A stretch of DNA of 64,000 bases from Enterococcus malodoratus ATCC 43197. GTDB lineage: Bacteria; Bacillota; Bacilli; Lactobacillales; Enterococcaceae. The position numbers were made by a program, and so were the translations under genes. A model generated the notes under the pieces. It saw only the letters and a list, made by a program, of their open reading frames with translations. It had not been told where the DNA came from and did no database searches. The stretch lies in the NCBI RefSeq assembly GCF_000407185.1, contig NZ_KE136483.1, positions 372,001 through 436,000 of the forward strand, read 5' to 3'. Numbering within the stretch: position 1 is the stretch's first letter; each line of letters starts with the position of its first letter. Shown piece by piece: positions 27,296 through 35,000 of this stretch.

Positions 27296-28944
27296 TATAA
27301 GCCTAAGGTGATTTTAAAGTATTGCTGCTTTTCTTTATTCTGCCAATGCCATTCTCCATTAGAGTTTTTGACGGCCCGCTCCAATTCTTGATGAGGATCA
27401 GATGGCAACGCGGCTGCAACAGATTCATCAAAGGAATGCCGAGTAAACGTACTAGTATTACTTTCGATCACTAATTGATCCTGCTTCTGCTGGATCGAAA
27501 TATCAACAGTTCCGAAAGTGGGATCATTCAAAAATTTCTCAAATAATTGAATCAGCAAAGATACATTCTCATCATCCAAAAGTTCAGTATCTTGATTTAT
27601 CGTAAGCTGACAAGAGAAAAATTTTGCCTGTTTTCGAAATTCCTTTTGATAATAATCTCGCAGCTGCTGCAGCTGGTGAGTTAATGAAGGAACTTGCTGC
27701 TCGCCATGGGCCTCTTTTTCAGCTAATAGGTTAAAGGTTGCCAATAAATTTTTCTGCTTTTCTTTCGCTAATAGTTCTTTTTGGGCATTTTCCTGCTGAG
27801 TGATTCGATGCCGCTGGATAAAGCTGATATCCTCTTCAAAGTGATAACCGCAAATCAAGAACATCAATCCGCTAAATAGAATCAACGGCCAATCAATCGT
27901 TAAATTGGCAGCTCCGGCAAAAAGCTGGATATAGAAGAAGCAATGGATAAAAGCAGCCATGATAATTCCGGGCGAGCATATTGTATAAAAGCGATTGTGG
28001 TCGGCGGACTCGGCTAAAGCGATCGCCGCTGTAAATAGTGTCATAAAGACGTTAAAGCCGCTAAAAATCTGCATAGCAATCGGCAAGGATAACTTTCCTG
28101 CGACAATACAAAGAACTCCGAAGATTAAAAGAAAGACCTGCGAACCGACACCGTAAAGATAGTAATGTTGATATTTATTGGTTCGCAATAAGTAATAATT
28201 GGTCAGAAAAACTGGGACAAGGATCGCGGTTAAATTATAAAAGAGCGACAAGGTCTTCGGTCCAAACAACGTACAGGCCGGGACATTCAAAACGATTGAT
28301 TGCAGTCCAACTAAAAATATGAGACCGATCAACAGCAGTGCTGAAACGTACTCCTTTTTTGAGTCCTTAGGTTTCAAAAAGAGCAGAACCAGCATCAGAA
28401 CAATCAAGGTTGTACAGATAATCAAAAGTAAAAATTGCGGCAGAGAACGAAGGAGGAAGAAGCGGCTTACTTCCGCGGTCTCACCAATAAATACTTGAGC
28501 AGGAATTCCCGCATAATACTCATAGGGCGTCTTGGTAACGATCCGCAGCTTCTGCTGCCGATAATTCTGCGGCAAATGGATCGTTGTTTGCAATAAGCCG
28601 GGGGCCTTTTGTTTCTCGTTGGCAGTGTATTTGTAGAGGAGCTTCTCACCAAGATAAACAGAGAGCCATTGATGATTGGTTCGGACAACTAATTGCGGAT
28701 CTTTCAGCTTCATTTCTAGCTGCTGCTGCATGATCAGCGCATTGTTTGGAGGTACATTCTTCAAACGTTGTTCGGTTTTCCCAAAGATATAGTGATCGGA
28801 GTGATCCTTAACAATAAACGTCCAGCGATCAGTCAGTGCGTGGACATTTGTTTTTTTTATTTCGTTCATAATCTTAAAAGTAGTCAATGAAGCAGCTATT
28901 AAAATAACCGATATTATTAAAAGTAGATTGCGTTTTGCATACAA
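27295..28944 (-). CDS. 7TM sensor-like membrane protein without a recognisable output domain
   Basis: This 549-aa protein has an N-terminal membrane helix (about 5-25), an extracytoplasmic domain of about 140 residues (30-170), and about seven membrane helices (172-375). A charged coiled-coil follows (about 380-440), then a C-terminal domain of about 110 residues. The layout is like 7TM receptors with extracellular modules. The C-terminal part is placed where a HATPase would be, but no N, G1 or G2 box is visible and there is no phospho-acceptor histidine motif. The TTG start is uncertain: no in-frame ATG or good ribosome binding site lies upstream. It may be a degenerate kinase or a scaffold. 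Confidence 0.7.
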   Translation of the reverse strand: MYAKRNLLLIISVILIAASLTTFKIMNEIKKTNVHALTDRWTFIVKDHSDHYIFGKTEQRLKNVPPNNALIMQQQLEMKLKDPQLVVRTNHQWLSVYLGEKLLYKYTANEKQKAPGLLQTTIHLPQNYRQQKLRIVTKTPYEYYAGIPAQVFIGETAEVSRFFLLRSLPQFLLLIICTTLIVLMLVLLFLKPKDSKKEYVSALLLIGLIFLVGLQSIVLNVPACTLFGPKTLSLFYNLTAILVPVFLTNYYLLRTNKYQHYYLYGVGSQVFLLIFGVLCIVAGKLSLPIAMQIFSGFNVFMTLFTAAIALAESADHNRFYTICSPGIIMAAFIHCFFYIQLFAGAANLTIDWPLILFSGLMFLICGYHFEEDISFIQRHRITQQENAQKELLAKEKQKNLLATFNLLAEKEAHGEQQVPSLTHQLQQLRDYYQKEFRKQAKFFSCQLTINQDTELLDDENVSLLIQLFEKFLNDPTFGTVDISIQQKQDQLVIESNTSTFTRHSFDESVAAALPSDPHQELERAVKNSNGEWHWQNKEKQQYFKITLGL

Positions 28945-29174
28945 TGACGGAAAACGCTCTTGGCATGTAGTAGTTATGATGAAATAACACCCTTTCGTTT
29001 AAAAAAAGAAAATAAACTGTGACGTAATGTATAATAATAGTAACATATCACGAGGTCTAGTCAAAATAAATTCGAAATTTTATTCAATTAGCAAGTTAAA
29101 AATAGATTTTTTTGATTAATATGATATGATGATTATGAAGAGGTTTTTTCTTTTTAAGGAGGCAATAGAAGAAT

Positions 29175-29678
29175 TTGAAAAATAAAAAAATAACGGTTGT
29201 TTATGCCGTTTTGATCTTTTCCTTATTCTTGTTGGCCGTTTTGACAATTGTTATTCCAAAAGTGTTGAACGTGACACCCTATGTTGTATCAGATAATAAA
29301 ATGGGACCGGAATATTCTAAGGGCGGCTTGGTTTTTGTGAAGGATGTGATGGAGCCGATCCATGTTGGCGATACGATCACATATTATGAAAATCAAGGAA
29401 AAGTAATTAAAACGCGGCGAGTGATCGCTGTGGATCATAAAATTGACGGTTACTTTGTCAAAGGTGACAACTCAGATAAAGCGGAGATGGGAATGGTCCA
29501 CAAAAGAAACTTAATCGGCCGGCCTCATTTCTATTTACGTTATATTGGCTTTTTAGCTGATACGAAAGTGATGAATGTAATCAAAGGCAGCCTGTTTGTC
29601 GGAGCTATTCTCATGACTTTTTCTACGCTGCTTTTTCAAACAGAGAGGAAACAAAGGTTGCGTCAACAGGCCGAATAA
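29175..29678 (+). CDS. SipW-like signal peptidase homologue lacking catalytic residues
   Basis: This 167-aa protein has an N-terminal membrane helix, an S26B-like extracytoplasmic core and a C-terminal helix, the SipW layout. It starts at TTG with AAGGAGG 11 bases upstream. Where SipW-type enzymes have SGSMEP the sequence is DNKMGPEY, so the nucleophilic serine position is lysine. Where they have THR the sequence is TRR, so the catalytic histidine is arginine. VKGDNSDKAE keeps the usual GDN box. It is probably a pseudoenzyme. An alternative reading is a misaligned active site that uses other residues. Confidence 0.72.
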   Translation: MKNKKITVVYAVLIFSLFLLAVLTIVIPKVLNVTPYVVSDNKMGPEYSKGGLVFVKDVMEPIHVGDTITYYENQGKVIKTRRVIAVDHKIDGYFVKGDNSDKAEMGMVHKRNLIGRPHFYLRYIGFLADTKVMNVIKGSLFVGAILMTFSTLLFQTERKQRLRQQAE

Positions 29679-29706
29679 AAAGACCTTCACGATGAAGGTC
29701 TTTTTT
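29677..29706 (+). terminator. terminator after the SipW-like gene
   Basis: GACCTTCA and TGAAGGTC form an eight-pair stem with a three-base loop, flanked by A and T runs. It can serve the convergent gene as well. Confidence 0.88.
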
Positions 29707-29714
29707 CAATCTAT

Positions 29715-30035
29715 TTAATAAGAAAGATTCATTGATTCTTTAAAGTCATCTTTGGCCTCTTTCATGTCTACCTTTACTTCCTTACGACTTTCTTTAAGTG
29801 CGCTATTGGTTTCCTTACGACTTTCTTTCATTTCCTTTTTTCCTTCTTTTGATGCTTCCTTGATTTCATCTTTGCTATCGTGTAAATCCTTTTTGAGTTC
29901 TTTTTTTACTTGTTTCAGTTCTGTCCGAAATTCTGTTTTCCATACAGGTCGGAAAATATAACGATTCACCGTCAACATCCCAATACAAGCAATTCCTAAA
30001 ACCAACACGGTAATATCTAAACCATTTCTTTTCAT
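29715..30035 (-). CDS. small membrane-anchored coiled-coil protein
   Basis: This 106-aa protein has one membrane helix (about 6-24) and a highly charged Lys/Glu-rich C-terminal region of about 80 residues. That region has repeated K-E-S-R-K-E/D units and is predicted to be a continuous helix or coiled coil. GGGAGG before the internal ATG supports this start rather than one 45 bases upstream. No function is recognised; it could be an envelope-stress or scaffolding protein. Confidence 0.7.
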   Translation of the reverse strand: MKRNGLDITVLVLGIACIGMLTVNRYIFRPVWKTEFRTELKQVKKELKKDLHDSKDEIKEASKEGKKEMKESRKETNSALKESRKEVKVDMKEAKDDFKESMNLSY

Positions 30036-30223
30036 TTTCGTTCCTCCCGATCTTTCAATACCAACAACGTCAAACGCCACTTCTAAATATCATTTTTATA
30101 TTCGTTTCTGATTTATTACTACACTCTCATAATAAGAGAAAAGCGGAAGCGTTTCGTCCAACCAAAGTCGTATTTTCTTCTCGGATAAAGGACTGGTAAG
30201 AAAATAAAAATGACAAAAGCATG

Positions 30224-30250
30224 AAAAAAAGAGCCATTATCGGCTCTTTT
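30224..30250 (-). terminator. terminator after the ACT-domain gene
   Basis: AAAGAGCC and GGCTCTTT form a stem with a six-base loop. Read on the minus strand it is followed by seven T. The remaining 200 bases between the flanking minus-strand genes hold nothing else I can support. Confidence 0.8.
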
Positions 30251-30280
30251 AAAACGGGACTATATTAAACTTGCGTTCTA

Positions 30281-30646
30281 TTAGTCGACTGAATATCCGC
30301 CTTCACGCAACGTCGCAACAGCAGTATCATATTTATCAGCCTTGATCAAAATGTAATCAGTATTGTAGGTTGAAACTGCAAAAATGCTGATCCCCGCATC
30401 AGCTAGAAGGGATGCAATTTTTGCTAAAATTCCTACTAAACTAAAATCCAAGACCCCTTCAATCTTAAAGGCTTTCCACCCATCCTCTCGTTCAATCGTA
30501 TCAGCAGGAACATTATCAGTAGAAGAAACGATCGAGGTTTCCTCATCTGTTACTCCAATAAAAAGCGGCTGCTGAGTTAGATCAACCTGCGTTAAGTCGA
30601 CAACCTTATAAACGGATAAATCTTTTGGCAAAGTTACTAATTTCAT
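30281..30646 (-). CDS. ACT domain-containing protein
   Basis: This 121-aa cytosolic protein is made of two small ACT-like modules. The second (about 60-120; LVGILAKIASLLADAGISIFAVSTYNTDYILIK) is a typical amino-acid-binding ACT fold of the CASTOR-like type. GGGAGGAG lies upstream of the ATG. Stand-alone proteins of this type are thought to sense amino acids, but its target is not known. Confidence 0.82.
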   Translation of the reverse strand: MKLVTLPKDLSVYKVVDLTQVDLTQQPLFIGVTDEETSIVSSTDNVPADTIEREDGWKAFKIEGVLDFSLVGILAKIASLLADAGISIFAVSTYNTDYILIKADKYDTAVATLREGGYSVD

Positions 30647-30772
30647 AATAATGCTCCTCCCAGTTCGTAATCATTTAAATTTATCAGAGGGGATGTAGAA
30701 ATGCAATCTGATTTTTTGCTGAAAAGACTGCTACATAGTATATTTGAGGAAATAATTAAAGGAGTCCTTTCC

Positions 30773-31726
30773 ATGAAAGCATTGTATTTTGAACATTTTG
30801 GCGCTAGCGAGGTTTTACAGTATGGAGAACTGCCGCAGCCGGAGATTGGCGAAAACGATGTATTAGTAAAAGTCGAATATATCGGATTGAATTTTGCGGA
30901 TATTTATCGTCGACGTGGTGACTATCATATTGAAAAACACACGCCTTACATCAACGGTTATGAAGGTGCCGGAGTCATTGAGGCTATCGGTGCCAATGTA
31001 ACGAACCAACAAGTTGGGGAGACGGTCCTTTTTGTTGATGTTCCATTTGCCAATGCCGAATATGTGGCGGTTCCTAGCGAGCAGGCGATTCGCTTACCAG
31101 CTGGCATCAATAGTAAGTTAGCGGCCAGTATTGGGCTGCAAGGAATGACGGCTGATTTTTTGGCTCATGACCTTGGGAAAAATACTCCTGGTGAAAAAGC
31201 ATTTATCACAGGAATCAGCGGCGGTGTCGGACAAGTACTTTCGCAAATGCTAGTAGCTGATGGAATTGAAGTTTATGGTTCTGCCTCTTCGACTGAAAAA
31301 CAAGCATTGGCGTTATCCCATGGAGTGAAGCAGGTTTTCCCAAGTCGTGAAAATTCATGGGTTGAAACAGTCGAAGGGCAATTTTCCACTGCATATGATG
31401 GGGTTGGTTCAACGATTCAGCAGAGCTTGGATCTGATCAAGCACCGCGGAAAGGTAGTCTTTTTTGGAATGGCCGGCGGTGATCCGGTAAAAATTGATCC
31501 CGTTGCATTGATGTCCGAATCAAAAAGTATTCTAACTGGAGATCTTTGGGATTACTTAACCAGCTATGAAGAACGAAAAATTCGCAGTGAGCGTTTGTTC
31601 AGCTATTTTGCTAAAGGACAAATCGAAATCAGCGAACCAACTATTTTTCCATTATCAGAGGGTAAACAGGCGCATGAATTTTTGGAGACAGGAAAAAGTA
31701 TTGGAAAAGTATTGCTTAAACCATAG
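30773..31726 (+). CDS. NADPH:quinone oxidoreductase, zinc-independent MDR family
   Basis: This 317-aa medium-chain reductase has an N-terminal GroES-like domain (MKALYFEHFG, NFADIYRRRGDY, GYEGAGVIEAIG) and a Rossmann domain with ITGISGGVGQVLSQ. There is no zinc-binding cysteine cluster, which places it with quinone oxidoreductases rather than alcohol dehydrogenases. AAAGGAG before the internal ATG supports the start. It is monocistronic with its own terminator. Confidence 0.88.
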   Translation: MKALYFEHFGASEVLQYGELPQPEIGENDVLVKVEYIGLNFADIYRRRGDYHIEKHTPYINGYEGAGVIEAIGANVTNQQVGETVLFVDVPFANAEYVAVPSEQAIRLPAGINSKLAASIGLQGMTADFLAHDLGKNTPGEKAFITGISGGVGQVLSQMLVADGIEVYGSASSTEKQALALSHGVKQVFPSRENSWVETVEGQFSTAYDGVGSTIQQSLDLIKHRGKVVFFGMAGGDPVKIDPVALMSESKSILTGDLWDYLTSYEERKIRSERLFSYFAKGQIEISEPTIFPLSEGKQAHEFLETGKSIGKVLLKP

Positions 31727-31734
31727 TTAAAGCG

Positions 31735-31768
31735 AGCATCATCTGGATTTTCAGATGATGCTTTTTTT
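31735..31768 (+). terminator. terminator after the quinone oxidoreductase gene
   Basis: AGCATCATCTG and CAGATGATGCT form an 11-pair perfect stem with a six-base loop, followed by seven T. Confidence 0.92.
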
Positions 31769-31770
31769 GT

Positions 31771-31794
31771 AACCTGACAAGTGTTTGCAGGTTT
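31771..31794 (+). promoter_or_regulatory. palindromic operator upstream of the WYL regulator
   Basis: AACCTG and CAGGTT arms flank a 12-base centre. The site is identical at 21 of 24 positions to the one at 32714-32737, and both end seven bases before a -10 box (TATACT here). The -35 position falls in the palindrome's centre and matches the consensus poorly. It is probably the binding site of the WYL regulator, giving autoregulation. Confidence 0.7.
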
Positions 31795-31826
31795 ACGATG
31801 ATATACTGATCATGGAGGTGAGTACA

Positions 31827-32714
31827 GTGGCAGAATATCGTCTATTTCAAATGGTTTACTACCTAATGGATAAAGGAAATACGACAGCGCCAGAATTGGC
31901 AGAAAAATTTGAAGTATCTATTCGAACGATCTATCGCGATATTGATATCTTGAGTGCTGCGGGAATTCCCGTATACACGACACAAGGGAAGGGCGGAGGA
32001 ATCTTCCTGCCTGAAAATTTTGTCTTGAACCGCTCATTAATCTCCGAAGAAGAGCAAAATCAAATCCTGACCGCGCTGCAAGGACTCAGCGGTGTTGATG
32101 AAATGGGCAATCAGGCACTGTTGAAGAAATTAGGGACTGTCTTTCAGAAGCAGACGACTAATTGGATCGAAATCGATTTTTCTGATTGGCAACCGCAACA
32201 TGAAGCATTGTTTCGAACTTTGCAAAAAGCGATCACTCAAAAAATGCGGATTAGTTTTCATTATTTTAGTCGAGCGAAGGCTGGCTCAGATCGTAAGGTC
32301 GAACCGTTGAAGCTGATTTTCAAGGCCAGAGAATGGTATTTATACGCCTATTGTTGTGAGAAACAGGCCAATCGTTTGTTCAAATTAAAACGGATCAAAG
32401 AGCTGGAGATGACGACGGAAACGTTTGAACGTACAGCACCAGAAATCGTTCTTGAACCCGAAAAGATTTATACGACAGAAAAGCAGCAGCTTCAACTAGT
32501 TTTTGCGCCAGAATTGGCCTATCGCGTCTATGAAAATTTTGAGGATGTCCAAGAAGCTGAGGATGGTCGGTTGTTGGTGTCGAAAGATTTTCCGGTGAAT
32601 GATAGTCTGTATAGTTTTCTACTGTCATTTGGCGGACAGCTGGAAGTCCTATCGCCTGCTTCTGTACGTAGCGAATTAATTAAAAAAATCGATCAATTGA
32701 AAACTATTTATTAA
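31827..32714 (+). CDS. YafY-type HTH_11 and WYL-domain regulator
   Basis: This 295-aa transcription factor has an N-terminal DeoR-like helix-turn-helix (about 5-60; TTAPELAEKFEVSIRTIYRDIDIL) and a WYL domain (about 130-210; REWYLYAYC), then a C-terminal WCX-like extension. I chose the GTG seven bases after GGAGG. An ATG 15 bases upstream overlaps that site. WYL proteins sense small ligands or nucleic acid. The same palindrome precedes this gene and the next, so it most likely controls itself and the GyrI-like gene. Confidence 0.88.
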   Translation: MAEYRLFQMVYYLMDKGNTTAPELAEKFEVSIRTIYRDIDILSAAGIPVYTTQGKGGGIFLPENFVLNRSLISEEEQNQILTALQGLSGVDEMGNQALLKKLGTVFQKQTTNWIEIDFSDWQPQHEALFRTLQKAITQKMRISFHYFSRAKAGSDRKVEPLKLIFKAREWYLYAYCCEKQANRLFKLKRIKELEMTTETFERTAPEIVLEPEKIYTTEKQQLQLVFAPELAYRVYENFEDVQEAEDGRLLVSKDFPVNDSLYSFLLSFGGQLEVLSPASVRSELIKKIDQLKTIY

Positions 32715-32737
32715 ACCTGACACGAGGTTGCAGGTTT
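32714..32737 (+). promoter_or_regulatory. second copy of the WYL operator
   Basis: The same AACCTG...CAGGTT palindrome as at 31771, seven bases before the -10 box TATAAT (32745-32750) of the GyrI-like gene. The equal spacing in both promoters indicates shared control by one dimeric regulator. Confidence 0.72.
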
Positions 32738-32780
32738 AGCTCGCTATAATGAAGTCAAAGTTGAAAGCGAGGAAAAATAA

Positions 32781-33410
32781 ATGAAGTATGATTGGAAAAA
32801 ACAAGAGAAAGACTTATATGGTACAAAAAAGAAAGCAGAGCTGGTAACTGTTCCAGTGCAAAAGTTTCTTACGATCCAAGGAGAAGGAAATCCCAATAAC
32901 GAAGATTTTTCAGCTCGAGTAGGCGTGCTTTATCCTGTGGCTTGGTCTATCAAGATGGGGTTCAAAAAATTTTATAAGACACATTTAGAATTACAAAGTG
33001 AGTTCGACTATTCTGAATTCGCAATCTTTCCATTAGAAGGAATCTGGTCCACGAAGAACACCAAAGATATTACCGATAAGGAGAGCTTTGAATACAAAAT
33101 CATGCTGCGACAACCAGATTGGATCACCCAAGAGATGTTCGAAGCGGCATTAGCAGCAGTAGCAAAGAAAGAGCCGAATGACTTGTTAACAAAACTTTCC
33201 TTGGAGACGATTGAAGATGGAAAATGTGTCCAAATTCTGCATCATGGTTCGTTTGATGATGAGCCAGCCTCTTTTCTAAAGCTAGATCAATTTGCAACAG
33301 AGCAGGGACTGAAGCGCAGAAGTTTTGATCATCGTGAAATTTATCTAAACGATGCCAGAAAAACAGCGCCAGAGAAACGTCGGACTATCTTGCGTTATCA
33401 AGTAGATTAA
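32781..33410 (+). CDS. GyrI-like small-molecule-binding domain protein
   Basis: This 209-aa protein is of the GyrI-like type (MKYDWKKQEKDLYGTKKKAE at the start, FLTIQGEGNP, then a C-terminal HHGSFDDEPA strand). Related domains bind drugs and other hydrophobic cations, alone or joined to AraC/MerR regulators. GAGGAAAA lies before the ATG. With the adjacent WYL regulator it may form a small-molecule response pair. The ligand is unknown. Confidence 0.83.
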   Translation: MKYDWKKQEKDLYGTKKKAELVTVPVQKFLTIQGEGNPNNEDFSARVGVLYPVAWSIKMGFKKFYKTHLELQSEFDYSEFAIFPLEGIWSTKNTKDITDKESFEYKIMLRQPDWITQEMFEAALAAVAKKEPNDLLTKLSLETIEDGKCVQILHHGSFDDEPASFLKLDQFATEQGLKRRSFDHREIYLNDARKTAPEKRRTILRYQVD

Positions 33411-33417
33411 AAAAAAT

Positions 33418-33447
33418 AAACCTTAGGATTCTAAGGTTTATTTTTTT
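33418..33447 (+). terminator. terminator after the GyrI-like gene
   Basis: AAACCTTAG and CTAAGGTTT pair perfectly around GATT, then A and seven T. Confidence 0.9.
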
Positions 33448-33517
33448 ACTCTGATTCTAAGCACAACTTTAGTCTTCTTTTGGTCTTTTTAGTATAGTGG
33501 TCAAAGGAGGTGAAGAC

Positions 33518-33784
33518 ATGGAAAATCTTATTTTGCTTGGTCATATTATTTTTGGTATCGCTTCATTTATCGGCTCATTATTATTGACGATTGGTTTTAG
33601 AAATTCTTTCGCCAAATTGACAGGGATTCAAAAATCAGGCATTGTTTTAACCGTTGCCAGCCTATTCGGTACGATCGCATTTGCGATGCTGACGAAAGGG
33701 AATATGTTAGGAGCTGTCCTATTTATCGTTCTTGGCATAGCAATGTGTGCGCTGCTTGTGGCACCAAAAGCCGTGAAAGAATAA
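33518..33784 (+). CDS. small integral membrane protein
   Basis: This 88-aa hydrophobic protein has three predicted membrane segments. AAAGGAGGTG before the internal ATG sets the start. No function is recognised. It is the last chromosomal gene before the mobile element. Confidence 0.7.
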   Translation: MENLILLGHIIFGIASFIGSLLLTIGFRNSFAKLTGIQKSGIVLTVASLFGTIAFAMLTKGNMLGAVLFIVLGIAMCALLVAPKAVKE

Positions 33785-33796
33785 AAAATACAAAAG

Positions 33797-33832
33797 AAAA
33801 ACCGCTAGAGACCAAGTCTCTAGCGGTTTTTT
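33797..33832 (+). terminator. terminator at the chromosome/element junction
   Basis: AAAACCGCTAGAGA and TCTCTAGCGGTTTT form a 14-pair stem with a five-base loop and a T run. It ends four bases before the tRNA-like fragment. Confidence 0.9.
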
Positions 33833-33835
33833 AGA

Positions 33836-33877
33836 TATCACAGGAGGGATTCGAACCCCCGACCGTCCGCTTAGAAG
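33836..33877 (-). tRNA. 3' fragment of tRNA-Arg(UCU)-like gene: left att site of the element
   Basis: On the minus strand this reads anticodon loop CTTCTAA (anticodon TCT), 3' anticodon stem GCGGA, variable loop CGGTC, T arm GGGGG-TTCGAAT-CCCTC, acceptor CTGTGAT and discriminator A. The 5' half does not continue: the bases upstream of the loop cannot pair with GCGGA. It is therefore the remnant left when an element integrates into a tRNA 3' end. The complete tRNA gene should sit at the far, right-hand end of the element. Confidence 0.75.
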
Positions 33878-34187
33878 TAGAGGCGCCCCTTCTCACTATT
33901 ATCCCATAGAATGCTATAGAATAGCTTCATTTCGGGATTTAAAACAAAAATTTGAATCTGACATTTAATAGTTTGTGGTAGCAAATAAACTAAAAAGACA
34001 AAAAAGTGTTAGCAAGCTGTTAGCAGACCTACTAGCTTGAAAGAAAAATTTGAATACGTATAGATTAGACACATTCAATATTTGAGTGTGTCTTTCTGTT
34101 ATTCTACAGTTCAATTTTTTTGTCGAAAGAAAACATAAGATTCTTCATATACATTGAAAAACAAACTCTTGGAAAGAAGGAAAGGAA
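33878..34187. other. left-end non-coding region of the element
   Basis: About 310 bases without a gene. GTTAGCA occurs twice 11 bases apart (34008 and 34019), with a related GGTAGCA at 33977. Helically phased short repeats near an end are typical of arm-type sites for tyrosine integrases; that role is inferred. A terminator-like hairpin lies at 34067-34097. Confidence 0.5.
34067..34097 (+). terminator. hairpin insulating the conjugation operon
   Basis: AGACACATTCA pairs with TGAGTGTGTCT (one G-T pair) around a five-base loop and is followed by a short T-rich stretch. It would stop host transcripts entering the element. Confidence 0.6.
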
Positions 34188-34538
34188 TTGAAACTAACGA
34201 AGCTAAAAGTAAAAAAAGAATGGGTCGGAAGAGTCTTTATTCTAGGAACACAATTCAAAGAAGCACCAAAAGAAGTGAACGGTGTTCTTGGTAGTTACGT
34301 GAAATTCTATGGTGATTCTGAAAAACATGGCGCTTTACCAATCGTGATCGATAAAAGTGCTGCGGTGTTACCAGAAGGTGAAATTGAGATTGATTTTGAC
34401 GAAGCCTACTTGGTTCCTGATAAAGTTCGAATTTCAAGTCGAGAAACGAATGATGATGGACGAACGATCAACTCGGTAAATGGTTATTTAGATTTCTCGC
34501 TTTATTTATCGAATGCGACAGTTAAGGAAGGTGTGTAA
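34188..34538 (+). CDS. DUF961 family protein (Tn916 Orf23/Orf22-like)
   Basis: This 116-aa protein is a member of the DUF961 family that opens the conjugation operon of Tn916-like elements. It has no membrane segment or known catalytic motif. It starts at TTG preceded by AAGGAAAGG. The next gene is a second copy of the family two bases downstream. Confidence 0.8.
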   Translation: MKLTKLKVKKEWVGRVFILGTQFKEAPKEVNGVLGSYVKFYGDSEKHGALPIVIDKSAAVLPEGEIEIDFDEAYLVPDKVRISSRETNDDGRTINSVNGYLDFSLYLSNATVKEGV

Positions 34539-34540
34539 CT

Positions 34541-34951
34541 ATGGTTTTAAAATTTAAAGACAACAACAACATTACAGAAGCCTTAGATGTTTCTAGTCTA
34601 GGAGCAATTCGCTTTAGTTCGCTGGAAGACTCAGTGCTTGGTTTTGACGATGAAACAAGACAAAGCACAGGGGAGATTACGAAAAAGAGGGCTGAACTAG
34701 TCTTTGGCGATAAAAAGAAAATTTCAAGTCGGGTTACGTTCCCGCCAACTGCTGAGATCGAAACATTTAAATGGCGTGAAGCGGTTGAATTAGTAAATCC
34801 AGAGTTCCATTTGACGTACATTGCAGCACAAGATGGGAATCGAGAGTATTACGAATTAGATATTTATGCCGAAGGTTTGAAGAAAGTGACCGTTCAAAAA
34901 GCTGTCGCAAATCCAACTCAATCCGGTGAAAGTGATAAGAATAAAAAATAA
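34541..34951 (+). CDS. second DUF961 family protein
   Basis: This 136-aa protein resembles Tn916 Orf22-type proteins in position and in the beta-rich pattern around ISSRVTFPP and VNPEFHLTYI. It follows the first DUF961 gene by two bases. The C terminus is hydrophilic (SGESDKNKK). Its precise role in transfer is not known. Confidence 0.78.
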   Translation: MVLKFKDNNNITEALDVSSLGAIRFSSLEDSVLGFDDETRQSTGEITKKRAELVFGDKKKISSRVTFPPTAEIETFKWREAVELVNPEFHLTYIAAQDGNREYYELDIYAEGLKKVTVQKAVANPTQSGESDKNKK

Positions 34952-35000
34952 ACGATAGTTTGCCATTGCTGCTAATCATTAAGAAAGGAAAGGTGAAGAT

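Noticed and set aside
33836-33900. A complete tRNA gene at the element end
   Set aside because: The T arm, anticodon loop and acceptor end are present, but the 5' half does not pair, so only a fragment is supported.
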